A DNA stretch of 53,478 bases from an uncultured Desulfobacteraceae bacterium (GTDB taxonomy: Bacteria > Desulfobacterota > Desulfobacteria > Desulfobacterales > UBA2174): assembly GCA_937982505.1 (NCBI GenBank), contig CALJLV010000076.1:1-53478 (forward strand). The letters run 5' to 3'. Shown here piece after piece: positions 41,730-50,433 of the stretch; the stretch's first letter is position 1, and each line of letters opens with the position of its first letter. Made by a program: the position numbers and the translations under genes. The notes below the pieces were generated by a model. That model saw nothing but the letters and a program-made list of their open reading frames with translations, searched no databases and was not told the origin of the DNA.

Positions 41730-43666
41730 GGGATTTGGATCTCCTCGCCGGTGCGCGCCGTGCTGTAGCCGCCCAGGGCCTCCACCTGCCGCCGGAAGGC
41801 CTCGGTGCGGATCGTTTCCAGCAGGATCCCGATGTTCCGGCTGTGAAAGCAGGCCTCGGGGATGCACAGATCGTACTGCTCGGTGACCACCGGGATGAAA
41901 TCCAGGTCCAGGGCCCGGGCCGCGGCATGGATTCCCAGACCCACGTCGGCCGTCCCGCCCAGAACCGCCACGGCCACCGCCATGTGGGTGAATTCCTCGT
42001 TGGCGTAGCCCCGGATGGCGGCCGGATCGATGCCCAGCTGGGCCAGGCGGTAGTCGAGGAGGATGCGGGTCCCCGAGCCGCCCTGGCGGTTGATGAAGGT
42101 CAGGTCCGGCCGGCACAGATCCTCGATGCCGCCGATTCCCCTGGGGTTGCCTTTGGGAACGATGAGCCCCTGGTCGCGCATCACCAGGTGGACCAGACGT
42201 ACCGGGATCCCGTCCAGGTAGCGCCGGATGTAGCTGACGTTGTAGGCTCCGGTTTGGGTGTCGAGCAGATGGGTGCCGGCCAGGTGGCAGACCCCGCGCT
42301 TGACGGCCATCAGCCCGCCCATGGAGCCCACGTGGCTGGAGCTCAGGGTCAGGTCCCCGTGATCGATGCGGATCCGGTCGGCCAGGATGTCCAGGGCGTT
42401 GTCGTGGCTGCCCACCGCCACCAGGGTGTTGCGCACCGCCTCGACCGGGCGCAGCAGCTCGGCGCTGACGGTCTCCGCGGCGTCGATCCCCTCGCTGTGG
42501 TTGGGGATGCGGATGATGCCGTGGGCCTCGGTGATGGAGGTGATGGCCCCGGCCCCCCGGGGCAGGGGGGTGGCGACGATCCGCTCGCCCACCTGGCCGA
42601 GCTTGACGCGCACGAACTCCTCGACCCCCAGCTTGGAGGGGATCTTGCGGGTGGGCACCACCTCCAGCGTGGGCCGCGCCACCGGGGGCTGGGCCAGCAT
42701 GGACTGGATCAGGGGGGTGACGAACTGTTCAAAGGCGATGATGGCCGAGACCGGGTAGCCGGGAATCCCGAGCACCGGTTTTCCCGCCACCCGGCCGATG
42801 AGAACCGGTTTTCCCGGCATGATGGTCACCCCGTGGACCAGGACCTCGCCCAGGGCCAGGACCACGGCCTTGGCGTAGTCGGCCGAACCGGCCGAGGAGC
42901 CGCCCACCGTCAGGATCACGTCGATGCCCGAGTCGGGGGCCGCCGCGGCGGCCACGACCTGCTCGATGAGGGCCGCGTCGTCCATGAGCCGCTCGTGGCG
43001 CACCGGTTCGCCGCCCCACTGGGTGACCAGGGCCGCCAGGACATAGGCGTTGGATTCCAGGACCTGGCCCGGCTGGAGCACCGGCTCGACCGGGCCGCGC
43101 CAGTCCACCAGCTCGGAACCGGTGGGGATGATGAGGACCCGGGGCCGCTTGCGCACCGGCACGGCGAAGACGCCGCCGGCGATGAGGGCCCCCACGCAGT
43201 AGGGGGTCACCTGGTGGTGCCGGGCGAAGAGGAGCTCGGTGGCCACGATGTCTTCGCCCATCTTGCGCACGTACTGCCAGGGATAGGCCGGGCTGTGGAT
43301 CTCGATGACGGCCTCGTCCACGGGATGGATCTGCTCGATCATGATCACCGCGTCGAAGCCCTCGGGCATCACGTGTCCCGTGTTGACGTGGACCGCCTCG
43401 TGCCCCAGGGTCAGGCGCCGGGGCCGGGTTTCGCTGGTGCCGAACGTGTCCGCGGCCCGCACCGCCACCCCGTCCATGGCGGCGGCATGGAAGCCGGGCG
43501 ACGACAGGCGGGCGAAAACCGGGGCCGCCAGGACCCGGCCCACCGCCTCGGGGGGGGCGACGGTTTCCACCGGCCAGCGGGCCGGCGGGGGAAACGCGCG
43601 CGCCACCAGATCCCGGGCTTCGACCAGAGACTTTTTCTTCAGATAGATGTTGCGTTTGAAATCCAT
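41726..43666 (-). CDS. MoeA-like molybdopterin protein with C-terminal PBP-like (LysR-substrate-type) domain
   Basis: 646 residues. Residues 1-420 are MoeA: ARLSSPGFHAAAMDGVAVRA, GHVMPEGFDAVIMIE, PRVLIIPTGSELV, LTVGGSSAGSADY, GVTIMPGKPVLIG and GIPGYPVSAI. Residues 430-646 resemble the PBP-like domain (PF12727) found in some MoeA and ModE proteins, with VGSHDNALDILADRI, SSHVGSMGGLMAVKRG and FINRQGGSGTRILLDYRL. MoeA inserts Mo or W into molybdopterin. The extra domain may sense or store oxyanion. It lies 40 bases downstream of the second MoeA gene. Confidence 0.92.
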   Translation of the reverse strand: MDFKRNIYLKKKSLVEARDLVARAFPPPARWPVETVAPPEAVGRVLAAPVFARLSSPGFHAAAMDGVAVRAADTFGTSETRPRRLTLGHEAVHVNTGHVMPEGFDAVIMIEQIHPVDEAVIEIHSPAYPWQYVRKMGEDIVATELLFARHHQVTPYCVGALIAGGVFAVPVRKRPRVLIIPTGSELVDWRGPVEPVLQPGQVLESNAYVLAALVTQWGGEPVRHERLMDDAALIEQVVAAAAAPDSGIDVILTVGGSSAGSADYAKAVVLALGEVLVHGVTIMPGKPVLIGRVAGKPVLGIPGYPVSAIIAFEQFVTPLIQSMLAQPPVARPTLEVVPTRKIPSKLGVEEFVRVKLGQVGERIVATPLPRGAGAITSITEAHGIIRIPNHSEGIDAAETVSAELLRPVEAVRNTLVAVGSHDNALDILADRIRIDHGDLTLSSSHVGSMGGLMAVKRGVCHLAGTHLLDTQTGAYNVSYIRRYLDGIPVRLVHLVMRDQGLIVPKGNPRGIGGIEDLCRPDLTFINRQGGSGTRILLDYRLAQLGIDPAAIRGYANEEFTHMAVAVAVLGGTADVGLGIHAAARALDLDFIPVVTEQYDLCIPEACFHSRNIGILLETIRTEAFRRQVEALGGYSTARTGEEIQIP

Positions 43667-43706
43667 CGCTTCTCCCCGGGCCGGAACGGAGGCGCCGCCG
43701 GCCCCT

Positions 43707-44930
43707 TCAAAAAAGCTGCACCGCCACGGACTCGCCCTGCTCCAATCCTTCGGTGTTCATGTCGATGGCGATGAGCCCGTCGGCCTCGACCATGGTGCGG
43801 ATCAGCCCCGATTTGCCCAGGATCGGTTCGGCCCAGGTTTCTCCCTGGCGCTGGAAGAGGCGCACCCGCACGAAGTCGACCCGGCCCGGGGCCGATTCCA
43901 GGTTGCGGCTCAAACGGGCCGCAATCGCGGGGCGCACCCGGGGCCGAGCCCCGCAGAGCCGGTCGAGAAAGGGACGTACCACGGCGCTGAAGACCACCAT
44001 GGCCGAGGTGACATGCCCGGGCAGGCCCCAGACCGGCTTGGGGCCGCAGAAGGCCAGGATGGTGGGTTTGCCCGGGCTGATGGTGATCCCGTGGACTCGG
44101 ATACAGGCATCTTCCAGGGAGGTGAAAGCTTCCACGGTATAGTCGCGCATCCCCACCGAACTGCCCCCCGAGACCAGGAGCATGTCGCTTTCGGCCGCCG
44201 CCCGGCGGCAGACCGCCTTTAGCCGCTCGGGCCGGTCGGCCACGATCCCGTAGCGGCGGGGGACGGCCCCGGCCTGGCGCACCAGGTCCGAAAGCGTATG
44301 GGTGTTCATGTCGCGGATCTGCCCGGGGGCCGGATCCTGGTCCACGGCCACGATTTCGTCCCCGGTGGAGACGATCCCCACCACGGGGCGCGCATGCACC
44401 CGGACCTCGGTGCGGCCCAGGGCCGCCAACACCCCGCTGTCCTGGGGCCGCAGGCGGTGCCCGGCAGGCAGGATCGTTTGTCCCGGGGCCAGGTCCTCGC
44501 CGGCTTCGATGACGTGCTGGCCCGGGGCCACGCTGCGGTAGACCTCGATGGTGGTGTCGTCCAGGACCCCGGTGTGCTCCACCATCACCACGGCGTCGGT
44601 TCCCGGGGGGAGCATCCCGCCGGTGGCGATGCGCACGGCTTCGCCGGCTCCTGCGCGGCAGGTGGGCACTTCGCCCATGGCCACCTGGCCCACCACGGCG
44701 AGATAGGCTGGATTGGCCTCCGAAGCGCCGAAGGTGGAGGCCGCGGCCAGGGCGAATCCGTCCATGGTGGTGCGGGCGAAGGGGGGGACCGGGGCGTCGG
44801 CCGTCACCGCTTCGGCCAGCACCCGGCCGTGGACCTGGTCCAGGGGGCAGATTTCGGCGGCCACGGGCCGCACCTCTTGCGCCAGGGCCAGGACCTGGGC
44901 CAGCTCGGTGACCTTGAAAAAAGGCTTCAT
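43707..44930 (-). CDS. moeA: Molybdopterin molybdenumtransferase (MoeA), single-domain-set form
   Basis: 407 residues; ATG 44930 has GAGG about 8 bases upstream. Typical MoeA motifs: FARTTMDGFALAA, GGMLPPGTDAVVMVE, PVVGIVSTGDEIV, LVSGGSSVGMRDY, GITISPGKPTILA and GLPGHVTSAMVVF. It catalyses metal insertion into MPT-AMP. Two adjacent MoeA genes occur in bacteria using both Mo and W; assigning each metal is not possible from sequence alone. Confidence 0.93.
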   Translation of the reverse strand: MKPFFKVTELAQVLALAQEVRPVAAEICPLDQVHGRVLAEAVTADAPVPPFARTTMDGFALAAASTFGASEANPAYLAVVGQVAMGEVPTCRAGAGEAVRIATGGMLPPGTDAVVMVEHTGVLDDTTIEVYRSVAPGQHVIEAGEDLAPGQTILPAGHRLRPQDSGVLAALGRTEVRVHARPVVGIVSTGDEIVAVDQDPAPGQIRDMNTHTLSDLVRQAGAVPRRYGIVADRPERLKAVCRRAAAESDMLLVSGGSSVGMRDYTVEAFTSLEDACIRVHGITISPGKPTILAFCGPKPVWGLPGHVTSAMVVFSAVVRPFLDRLCGARPRVRPAIAARLSRNLESAPGRVDFVRVRLFQRQGETWAEPILGKSGLIRTMVEADGLIAIDMNTEGLEQGESVAVQLF

Positions 44931-45279
44931 TCCAGAACCTCGATGTTTCTCCGGCGCGCGCTTCTCGCGGGTACCACGGCGTCGACTATACCACAGGGAT
45001 CGGGGATCGAACCACAAGACTTTGATTTCCAGCCAGGGCCCCGTCAGGGCCGGCATCCGCTGTGATGCAGGCATCGCAGGGCCTTGACAGCGTTCCAGGG
45101 CAGGACGGGTCAGGCGCCGCGTCCGGGGTCGGCGCCGCGGATAGGTCAATCGTTCTATCCCGGCATCGGGAGTTTGACTGTTTTTGGACCCCGGTCCGGC
45201 GCTGCAATTGACAATCCGCTCAAAAACCGGAACAGAGAATCGAGCCATTCTCATCTACGGAACACAGGTATTTGGCGCC
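44931..45279. other. Gene-free stretch between moeA and the receiver gene
   Basis: 349 bases between divergent genes. It must carry the moeA promoter (leftward) and one for the receiver gene. Possible Trp- or Mo-responsive leaders were looked for and not seen. The frame upstream of 45280 is open but has no ribosome site. Confidence 0.45.
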
Positions 45280-45912
45280 ATGACCGACGTGACCGATAGA
45301 CAGCGGTTCACAGCGCAGCCAGTCAAACACCACCCGGGAGTGGAGGGGCCAGATTGCCGGGCTCCCGAGGCCCAGGCCCTTGCGGCCCGGGAATCTTCAC
45401 TTTTCGAGACTTGTCGACTCCCCGCTGCACCGGGAAAAATGTCCGCGCCGGCCGTTCAACGGCCGCCGGAGCGGACGGCCGGGCCAAAAGCCCCCTCTGA
45501 GACCATCCTCCTGGTGGAGGACGACGATCAGGTACGCAACTTGACCCTTGCAATTCTCCATCGTGAAGGATACTCAGTTTTTTCGGCCGGCCACGGGGAA
45601 GCCGCCCTGGCGCTGGTGGATGCCCACGACGGGCCGCTGCACATGCTGCTGACGGACGTGATGCTGCCGGGAATGGACGGCCGCCAGGTTTTCCAGAAGG
45701 TCGCGGAAACGCATCCGGAACTCAAAGTGCTCTACATGTCCGGCTACCTGGTGGACGAGGTGGTCGACAGCCGCGGCATCCAAAAAAAGAGCGCGAATTT
45801 CATCCAGAAACCATTTTCCATCGAGGAACTGGTGGAAAGGGTCAGACAAGTGCTGGATGGGCAACTGCAGGCAGGACCTCCATCAGGCCGGTTCGACCAC
45901 CATGAGCCCTGA
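45280..45912 (+). CDS. Stand-alone response-regulator receiver protein with N-terminal extension
   Basis: 210 residues from ATG 45280; ATG 45439 (MSAPAV) is a shorter alternative that would drop a low-complexity extension. The receiver domain (about 75-195) has acidic residues DDD (81-83), the phosphoacceptor Asp126 (LLTDVMLPGMDG), a Ser in YMSGY and Lys177 (QKPFS). The sequence is closest to C-terminal receivers of hybrid kinases (ETILLVEDDDQVRNL...FIQKPF), so it may derive from one. There is no output domain. Its partner kinase could be the neighbouring MASE3 protein, though their type differs. Confidence 0.8.
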   Translation: MTDVTDRQRFTAQPVKHHPGVEGPDCRAPEAQALAARESSLFETCRLPAAPGKMSAPAVQRPPERTAGPKAPSETILLVEDDDQVRNLTLAILHREGYSVFSAGHGEAALALVDAHDGPLHMLLTDVMLPGMDGRQVFQKVAETHPELKVLYMSGYLVDEVVDSRGIQKKSANFIQKPFSIEELVERVRQVLDGQLQAGPPSGRFDHHEP

Positions 45913-46195
45913 ACCGTACCACCCAAAGGACCGAGCATCGCGTTTCCCTTTCCGTCAGGCTGTCCGCGGATCTTCGCCCTCCCGCCGCATCCGTTTCTTT
46001 GCGGCCGCGTCACTGCCGCCGGCCCACGGTCATGTCCGCTGGCGGGAGGCCGTCCACTGGTAGCGCTTCCGGCTCGACCAGTCATCCGTCCACACACCAT
46101 CGCGCCCCCATTCTGGAGTGCGTCCGGCAAAGCCTCCCAAGACGCCGCGAAGGGGGTGGGCGCCGACGGACCGGAGCCCACGAAGACCGCCCGAA

Positions 46196-48424
46196 ATGGC
46201 AAGCGAAACCTTGCATAAGACCTGGCGAGCCTCGGATTTGCCTTTCAAGGCCGGCATCCGTGCCGGTCTGGGCACCGGGGTGCTTCTGCTTCTGCTGGCC
46301 CTGAGCCGCTGCAGCGATCTGCTGTTTCACAGCCTGGTGGAGCTGGCGGGCGTCGCGTTGGTCTGGGCCGTGTTCATGGTGGTCTGGAACCTCCGGCGCC
46401 GGGTGGCCCAGGACGCCACGGTGCTGCTGGGCGTGGCCCTGCTGCACGTGGGCGTGCTCGATCTGGCGCACGTCCTGGCCTACGAGGGGATGGGGGTATT
46501 CCCAGGGGTGGCCGGCCCCGATCCTGCCGCCCAGCTTCGGTTTGCAGCCCGCTGTCTCGAGAGTGTCAGCCTGCTGGCCTTCAGCCTGTGTCTCGACCGG
46601 CCCCTGAAGACCTGGGGCCTGATGGCGGGCTATGCGATTGCGACCGCCCTGATTCTGGCGGCCGTTCTGGTATGGCCGGTGTTTCCCGCCGGATATGCCG
46701 ATGGGCGGGGGATGGCCGCTTTCAGGATCATCGGCGAGTCTCTGATCATCCTGGTCCTGATCGGCGCGGCGGTTGTCCTGGGAAGACGCCGGGACCGTCT
46801 GGATCCGGACGTTTACCGGTTCATGCAGGCCGCCATCGTCGTCGCGATCCTGGCCGAGATGGCCACTGCCGTCCGGGTGGGCGCCTACGATCTGTCCAAC
46901 CTCTTGGGGCATTGTCTTAAGCTCGTTTCCCTCTATTTCATCTACGAGGCACTGATCCGTGCCGGCCTGACGCGCCCTTACGAAGCGCTCTTTCGGGACT
47001 TCAAGCGCAGCGAGAATCTGCATGCCCGCATTCTGGAAACCGCCATGGACGGATTCTGCCTGGTGAACCTCAAGGGCCGCATCATCGAGGCTAACGCGGT
47101 CGGCGCCCGGATGCTCGGCTACACCAGGGAAGAAATGGCCCGCCTCCACCTCGGCGATATTGAAGTCCAGGCCCCTCCGGCAGAGGCGGGTCCATCCATC
47201 CAGAAATCGATCGCCGGGGGCCGGCGGCGCTTTGAAACCCGCCTCCGGCGCCGGGACGGCACCTCCGTGGACGTCGAGGCCAGTTGCCGGCAACTGGCGG
47301 GGAACCTCGGTCTGATGCTGATTTCCGTGCGCGACATCACCCAGAGACGGCGGGACGAAATCCGGCTCAAGGAAAGCGAAGCCCGATATCGCAGCATCCT
47401 TCAAATGCTGCCGGACAATCTTTTCCGCATCGACACGGCCGCCCGCATCACCGACCTCAAGAGCGGTTCTCCCGCGCTGTTCCCGCTGCCGGCGAAAAGG
47501 ATCGTCGGCAAGACGCTGGCGGAACTGCTGCCGCCCCGGATCGCCGAACTGATCCGCGAAAAGTGCCGCGCCACCCTGGCGGGTGCCCGGCTGCAGACCT
47601 GCCGCTTCAGCCTCGGCGCATCGGATGATCAAAGAGAGTTCGAAGCGCGCATGGTGCCGTATGGCGGCGATGAGGTGCTGGCCATTGTACGCGACGTGAC
47701 CGATCAGAAGGTGCTGGAGGAAAGACTGGTGCAACTGGCCGAACACGAACAGAAACGGCTGGCCATGGAGCTGCATGACGGCTTGTGCCAGGATCTCAAG
47801 AGCCTGGAGTTCGAGGCCGTCCTGCTCGAGGACTACCTCACCGACCTCAAACCGGCGGTGGCGGCGCATGCCGCGACCCTGGGCCGCCAGGCCAACCGGG
47901 CGGTGCGCGCCGTGTATGCCATCATGCGCGGTTTGCTGCCGGTGGGTCTGGACGATTCGGGGTTCGCCGGCGCCATCTATACCCTGGCGTCGGAGATGGA
48001 GGAACAAAGCCGGATCGGCATCCAGCGACGGATCCAGGCGTCGCTGGAGGTGAGCCGCGATTTTGAAGCCTACCAGTTGTACCGCATCGCCCAGGAGGCC
48101 CTGGGCAACGCCGTGCGCCATGCCAGGCCGACTTGGATCAGGGTCTACTGGGGCGAGGAGGACGGGCAGGCGGTCCTGTGCATTGAAGACAACGGCAGCG
48201 GGTTTGTCGCGCGGCAGACCGCTCCGGAGGTCAATGGCATGGGGATGACGGTCATGCGTTCCAGGGCCCAGGCCATCGGGGCCTTTTTCGATCTGCATAG
48301 TCGGCCCGGCCAGGGGACTTGCGTGCGGGTCCGGCTGACACAGCGAAAGCTTTCCGGGTCCTGCCCGGGCCCCCGTGAGATGGCAGTTCCCAAGGACGAC
48401 AGTCAGGAAAGGAACCTGGCATGA
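46196..48424 (+). CDS. MASE3-type sensor histidine kinase with two PAS domains
   Basis: 742 residues. Residues about 20-265 hold seven or so transmembrane helices of MASE3 type. Two PAS domains follow (about 280-400 and 410-530). The HisKA_3 dimerisation domain has EHEQKRLAMELHDGLCQDL (His near residue 525), and the HATPase has YRIAQEALGNAVRHA and EDNGSGF. It is a NarL-type kinase. Its stop overlaps the LuxR-type regulator start (ATGA), so they form a pair. The upstream stretch 45913-46195 has no gene. The start ATG 46196 has no strong ribosome site. Confidence 0.88.
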   Translation: MASETLHKTWRASDLPFKAGIRAGLGTGVLLLLLALSRCSDLLFHSLVELAGVALVWAVFMVVWNLRRRVAQDATVLLGVALLHVGVLDLAHVLAYEGMGVFPGVAGPDPAAQLRFAARCLESVSLLAFSLCLDRPLKTWGLMAGYAIATALILAAVLVWPVFPAGYADGRGMAAFRIIGESLIILVLIGAAVVLGRRRDRLDPDVYRFMQAAIVVAILAEMATAVRVGAYDLSNLLGHCLKLVSLYFIYEALIRAGLTRPYEALFRDFKRSENLHARILETAMDGFCLVNLKGRIIEANAVGARMLGYTREEMARLHLGDIEVQAPPAEAGPSIQKSIAGGRRRFETRLRRRDGTSVDVEASCRQLAGNLGLMLISVRDITQRRRDEIRLKESEARYRSILQMLPDNLFRIDTAARITDLKSGSPALFPLPAKRIVGKTLAELLPPRIAELIREKCRATLAGARLQTCRFSLGASDDQREFEARMVPYGGDEVLAIVRDVTDQKVLEERLVQLAEHEQKRLAMELHDGLCQDLKSLEFEAVLLEDYLTDLKPAVAAHAATLGRQANRAVRAVYAIMRGLLPVGLDDSGFAGAIYTLASEMEEQSRIGIQRRIQASLEVSRDFEAYQLYRIAQEALGNAVRHARPTWIRVYWGEEDGQAVLCIEDNGSGFVARQTAPEVNGMGMTVMRSRAQAIGAFFDLHSRPGQGTCVRVRLTQRKLSGSCPGPREMAVPKDDSQERNLA

Positions 48425-49083
48425 CAAGATACCGCATTCTGGTGGTCGACGACCATCCGGCCCTGCGCCACGGGCTGGCCCAGTTGATCGACCGGGAGCC
48501 GGATTTCGAAACCATGGGACAGGCCGGAGACCGAAACGAGGCGTTGACCGCCGTTGCCCGCCAGCGTCCGGATTTCGTCATTCTGGATCTGGCCCTCAAC
48601 GGCCGGCCGGAAAAAGGGATTGATCTGATCACTGAAATCCTCGCCCTGGTGGAGAAGGTGCCGATCCTGATCTACTCCATGCACGACGAGTCGATCTACG
48701 CCGAACGCGCCCTGAGGGCCGGGGCGCGGGGGTATCTGATGAAGCAGACCCCGGTACGCCAGGTCATCGAGGCGATTCGCGGCATCCTGAAAAACGGGGT
48801 CTACCTCAGCCCGGAAATGACCTTTCGATTGTTGATGGATCAGGTGGGAGGCGCCGCGGAATCTTCCGGGCCGCCTTCCCCCCGAGAGTGCCTCACCGAA
48901 CGCGAACAGGAGGTCTTGCGGCTCATGGGCATCGGATCGCCGCCCCGTGAAATCGCTGATAAACTCTGCCTGAGCATCAAGACCGTGGAGTCCCACCGGA
49001 CCAACATGCGTAAAAAGCTCGGCCTGGCCAACGCCGCCGAACTGACCAAATTCGCCGTGGCCTGGGTCCGCCAGACCGGCTGA
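48421..49083 (+). CDS. LuxR/NarL-type response regulator
   Basis: 220 residues. The receiver domain has DD at 10-11, phosphoacceptor Asp56 (FVILDLALNG), then a Thr/Ser switch and MKQ Lys near 105. The HTH domain (about 155-215) reads LTEREQEVLRLMGIGSPPREIADKLCLSIKTVESHRTNMRKKLGL. It is coupled to the kinase. The downstream holdfast-like operon starts about 590 bases on, so it may be a target (inference). Confidence 0.92.
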   Translation: MTRYRILVVDDHPALRHGLAQLIDREPDFETMGQAGDRNEALTAVARQRPDFVILDLALNGRPEKGIDLITEILALVEKVPILIYSMHDESIYAERALRAGARGYLMKQTPVRQVIEAIRGILKNGVYLSPEMTFRLLMDQVGGAAESSGPPSPRECLTEREQEVLRLMGIGSPPREIADKLCLSIKTVESHRTNMRKKLGLANAAELTKFAVAWVRQTG

Positions 49084-49445
49084 CCGTGGCACCGCCATCC
49101 AGTGCCCCGCTTCCTTTGCTACCGGTGGGGCCATTGGCCACCGCAAGTTCCCCAGACGCCGCGCTATGCTTTTTCTCCTATTCCCATGGTCCTTCACCTA
49201 GGACGATTCTCCGATTCCGACCTCAGCCGTTCATCTGTTTTTTGCTTTTTAAAACAATAGCCTGTTGACGAATGGCCCCCATGGCCGGAACATGCCCGAC
49301 AAGAGATCCCGCCAGTGGGAGCGTCCAACTGGCACCGGGAAATCGGATTGTCGCCGCAAAACGCGTTGCCCTTTCGTGCGAGTGAAGGCGGGCCGGATCA
49401 CGGCATGCGGTTCAGCGCGGAAGCGCAACGTCTTTTGGTGCCGAA
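49084..49445. other. Gene-free stretch upstream of the riboswitch
   Basis: 362 bases. It must contain the promoter for the riboswitch RNA, but no good -35/-10 pair was found. An AT-rich patch lies at about 49231-49262. Frames here lack ribosome sites and coding bias. Confidence 0.45.
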
Positions 49446-49520
49446 TCGAAAAGGCAAACCCGGGGCAACCCGGGGGCGCAAAGCTATGGGTCCTCAGCGG
49501 ACCGCCAGGCTGCCGATGTC
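49446..49520 (+). ncRNA. c-di-GMP-I (GEMM-I) riboswitch
   Basis: The conserved order is present: GGCAAACC, a CCCGGG-GCAA-CCCGGG GNRA stem, GCGCAAAGC, a TATGGGTCC segment, the AGGACC-like partner (GGACC) and GCCAGGCTGCCGA. This follows the Vibrio Vc2-type consensus closely. It binds c-di-GMP and acts through the terminator or alternative structure that follows. The downstream genes are the attachment operon. Confidence 0.88.
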
Positions 49521-49554
49521 ACAACCCTTCAAGACCACGAATTCCGTCCATGCC

Positions 49555-49590
49555 GCCGCCCGGGTTGATGCCGGGCGGCTTTTGTTTTTT
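49555..49590 (+). terminator. Intrinsic terminator following the riboswitch
   Basis: 9-bp GC stem (49555-49563 with 49571-49579), 7-base loop, then TTTTGTTTTTT. It is about 35 bases after the aptamer and 85 before the first gene, so it is probably the riboswitch expression platform. Direction (ON or OFF by ligand) cannot be read off. Confidence 0.8.
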
Positions 49591-49674
49591 AGGGCGACCG
49601 TTCGCCGCCAGGCGCCAGCGCCCAAAGCCGGCGGCTGAACCGGACCGGCGCCAACCACCACAGGAGATCACCAC

Positions 49675-50433
49675 ATGTGGCATCACAGCCGAAACAGGTT
49701 GCCCGGTTCCCCGGCAGAGGCCAGGCGTCGGATCGTCTGGCACCTGCTCTGTGGTCTGGCCATCACCATGACCGTCTGCCCGGGAGTCCTGGCCAACGAT
49801 TTTTCCGAGAGCCGGGCCTGGCAGTTCCAATCGGCCTCCGAGCGGGCCCACAAGGCCGTCGTGCTCGACCTCATCCTCAGGCAGAAGGCCGGCGGTTACA
49901 CCCAGTACACCACCAACCACAACACCAACACGATCAACTACAACATCTCCGGCGACTACATCGACTGCAACATGACCTCCCAGGCCCTGGGCAACCAGGG
50001 CAGCGTCGCCCAGGACGCGCCCATCGGGTCTCCCTCCATCGGGGTGGATTCCACCACGTCGTCAGCGGCCACCGGCAACTCGGGAAGCGGCACGATCACC
50101 GCGGGGGGCAATACGGCCGATACGGGACCGACCGTCCAGGGCAGCGGCACCGGGCCGCTGGACACCAGTGCCGCCGCCGACGGCACCAATTCGGTCAGCA
50201 ACAGTCAGAGCAACGAGGGCGGCACCCAGAGTTCCTCGACCACCGGCAACAGTTTCAATTCCAGCGTATCCCAGGTGTCCGGCAGCGGCGGGGAGGCCAG
50301 CGTGGCTCTCAACTCGTCCCAGACCCTGGAAAACACCTCGGTGTCATCCGCCATTTCCAACAGCGAGGTGTGCCGCTTCAATACGGTCTCCGATAACATC
50401 GGCGGGCCGCTCAACGGCGAGGGAAACTGGTAA
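49675..50433 (+). CDS. Secreted Ser/Thr/Asn-rich protein, HfaA-like candidate
   Basis: 252 residues; CAGGAGA about 7 bases upstream. It has a signal peptide with Arg-rich start (ARRR) and cleavage near VLA-ND. The mature part has NHNTNTINYNISGDYIDCNMTSQALGN, then low-complexity Ser/Gly/Thr/Asn, then LNSSQTLENTSVSSAISNSEVCRF. Only a few Cys. Its position before an HfaB/CsgG-like gene and its Asn/Ser-rich character suggest an amyloid-like or holdfast-associated fibre subunit. I cannot match it to a named family with certainty. Confidence 0.6.
   Translation: MWHHSRNRLPGSPAEARRRIVWHLLCGLAITMTVCPGVLANDFSESRAWQFQSASERAHKAVVLDLILRQKAGGYTQYTTNHNTNTINYNISGDYIDCNMTSQALGNQGSVAQDAPIGSPSIGVDSTTSSAATGNSGSGTITAGGNTADTGPTVQGSGTGPLDTSAAADGTNSVSNSQSNEGGTQSSSTTGNSFNSSVSQVSGSGGEASVALNSSQTLENTSVSSAISNSEVCRFNTVSDNIGGPLNGEGNW

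Noticed and set aside
41735..43774. A 679-residue plus-strand frame opposite the MoeA-PBP gene
   Set aside because: His/Asp/Gly-rich low complexity, no recognisable domain; the minus strand encodes clear MoeA.
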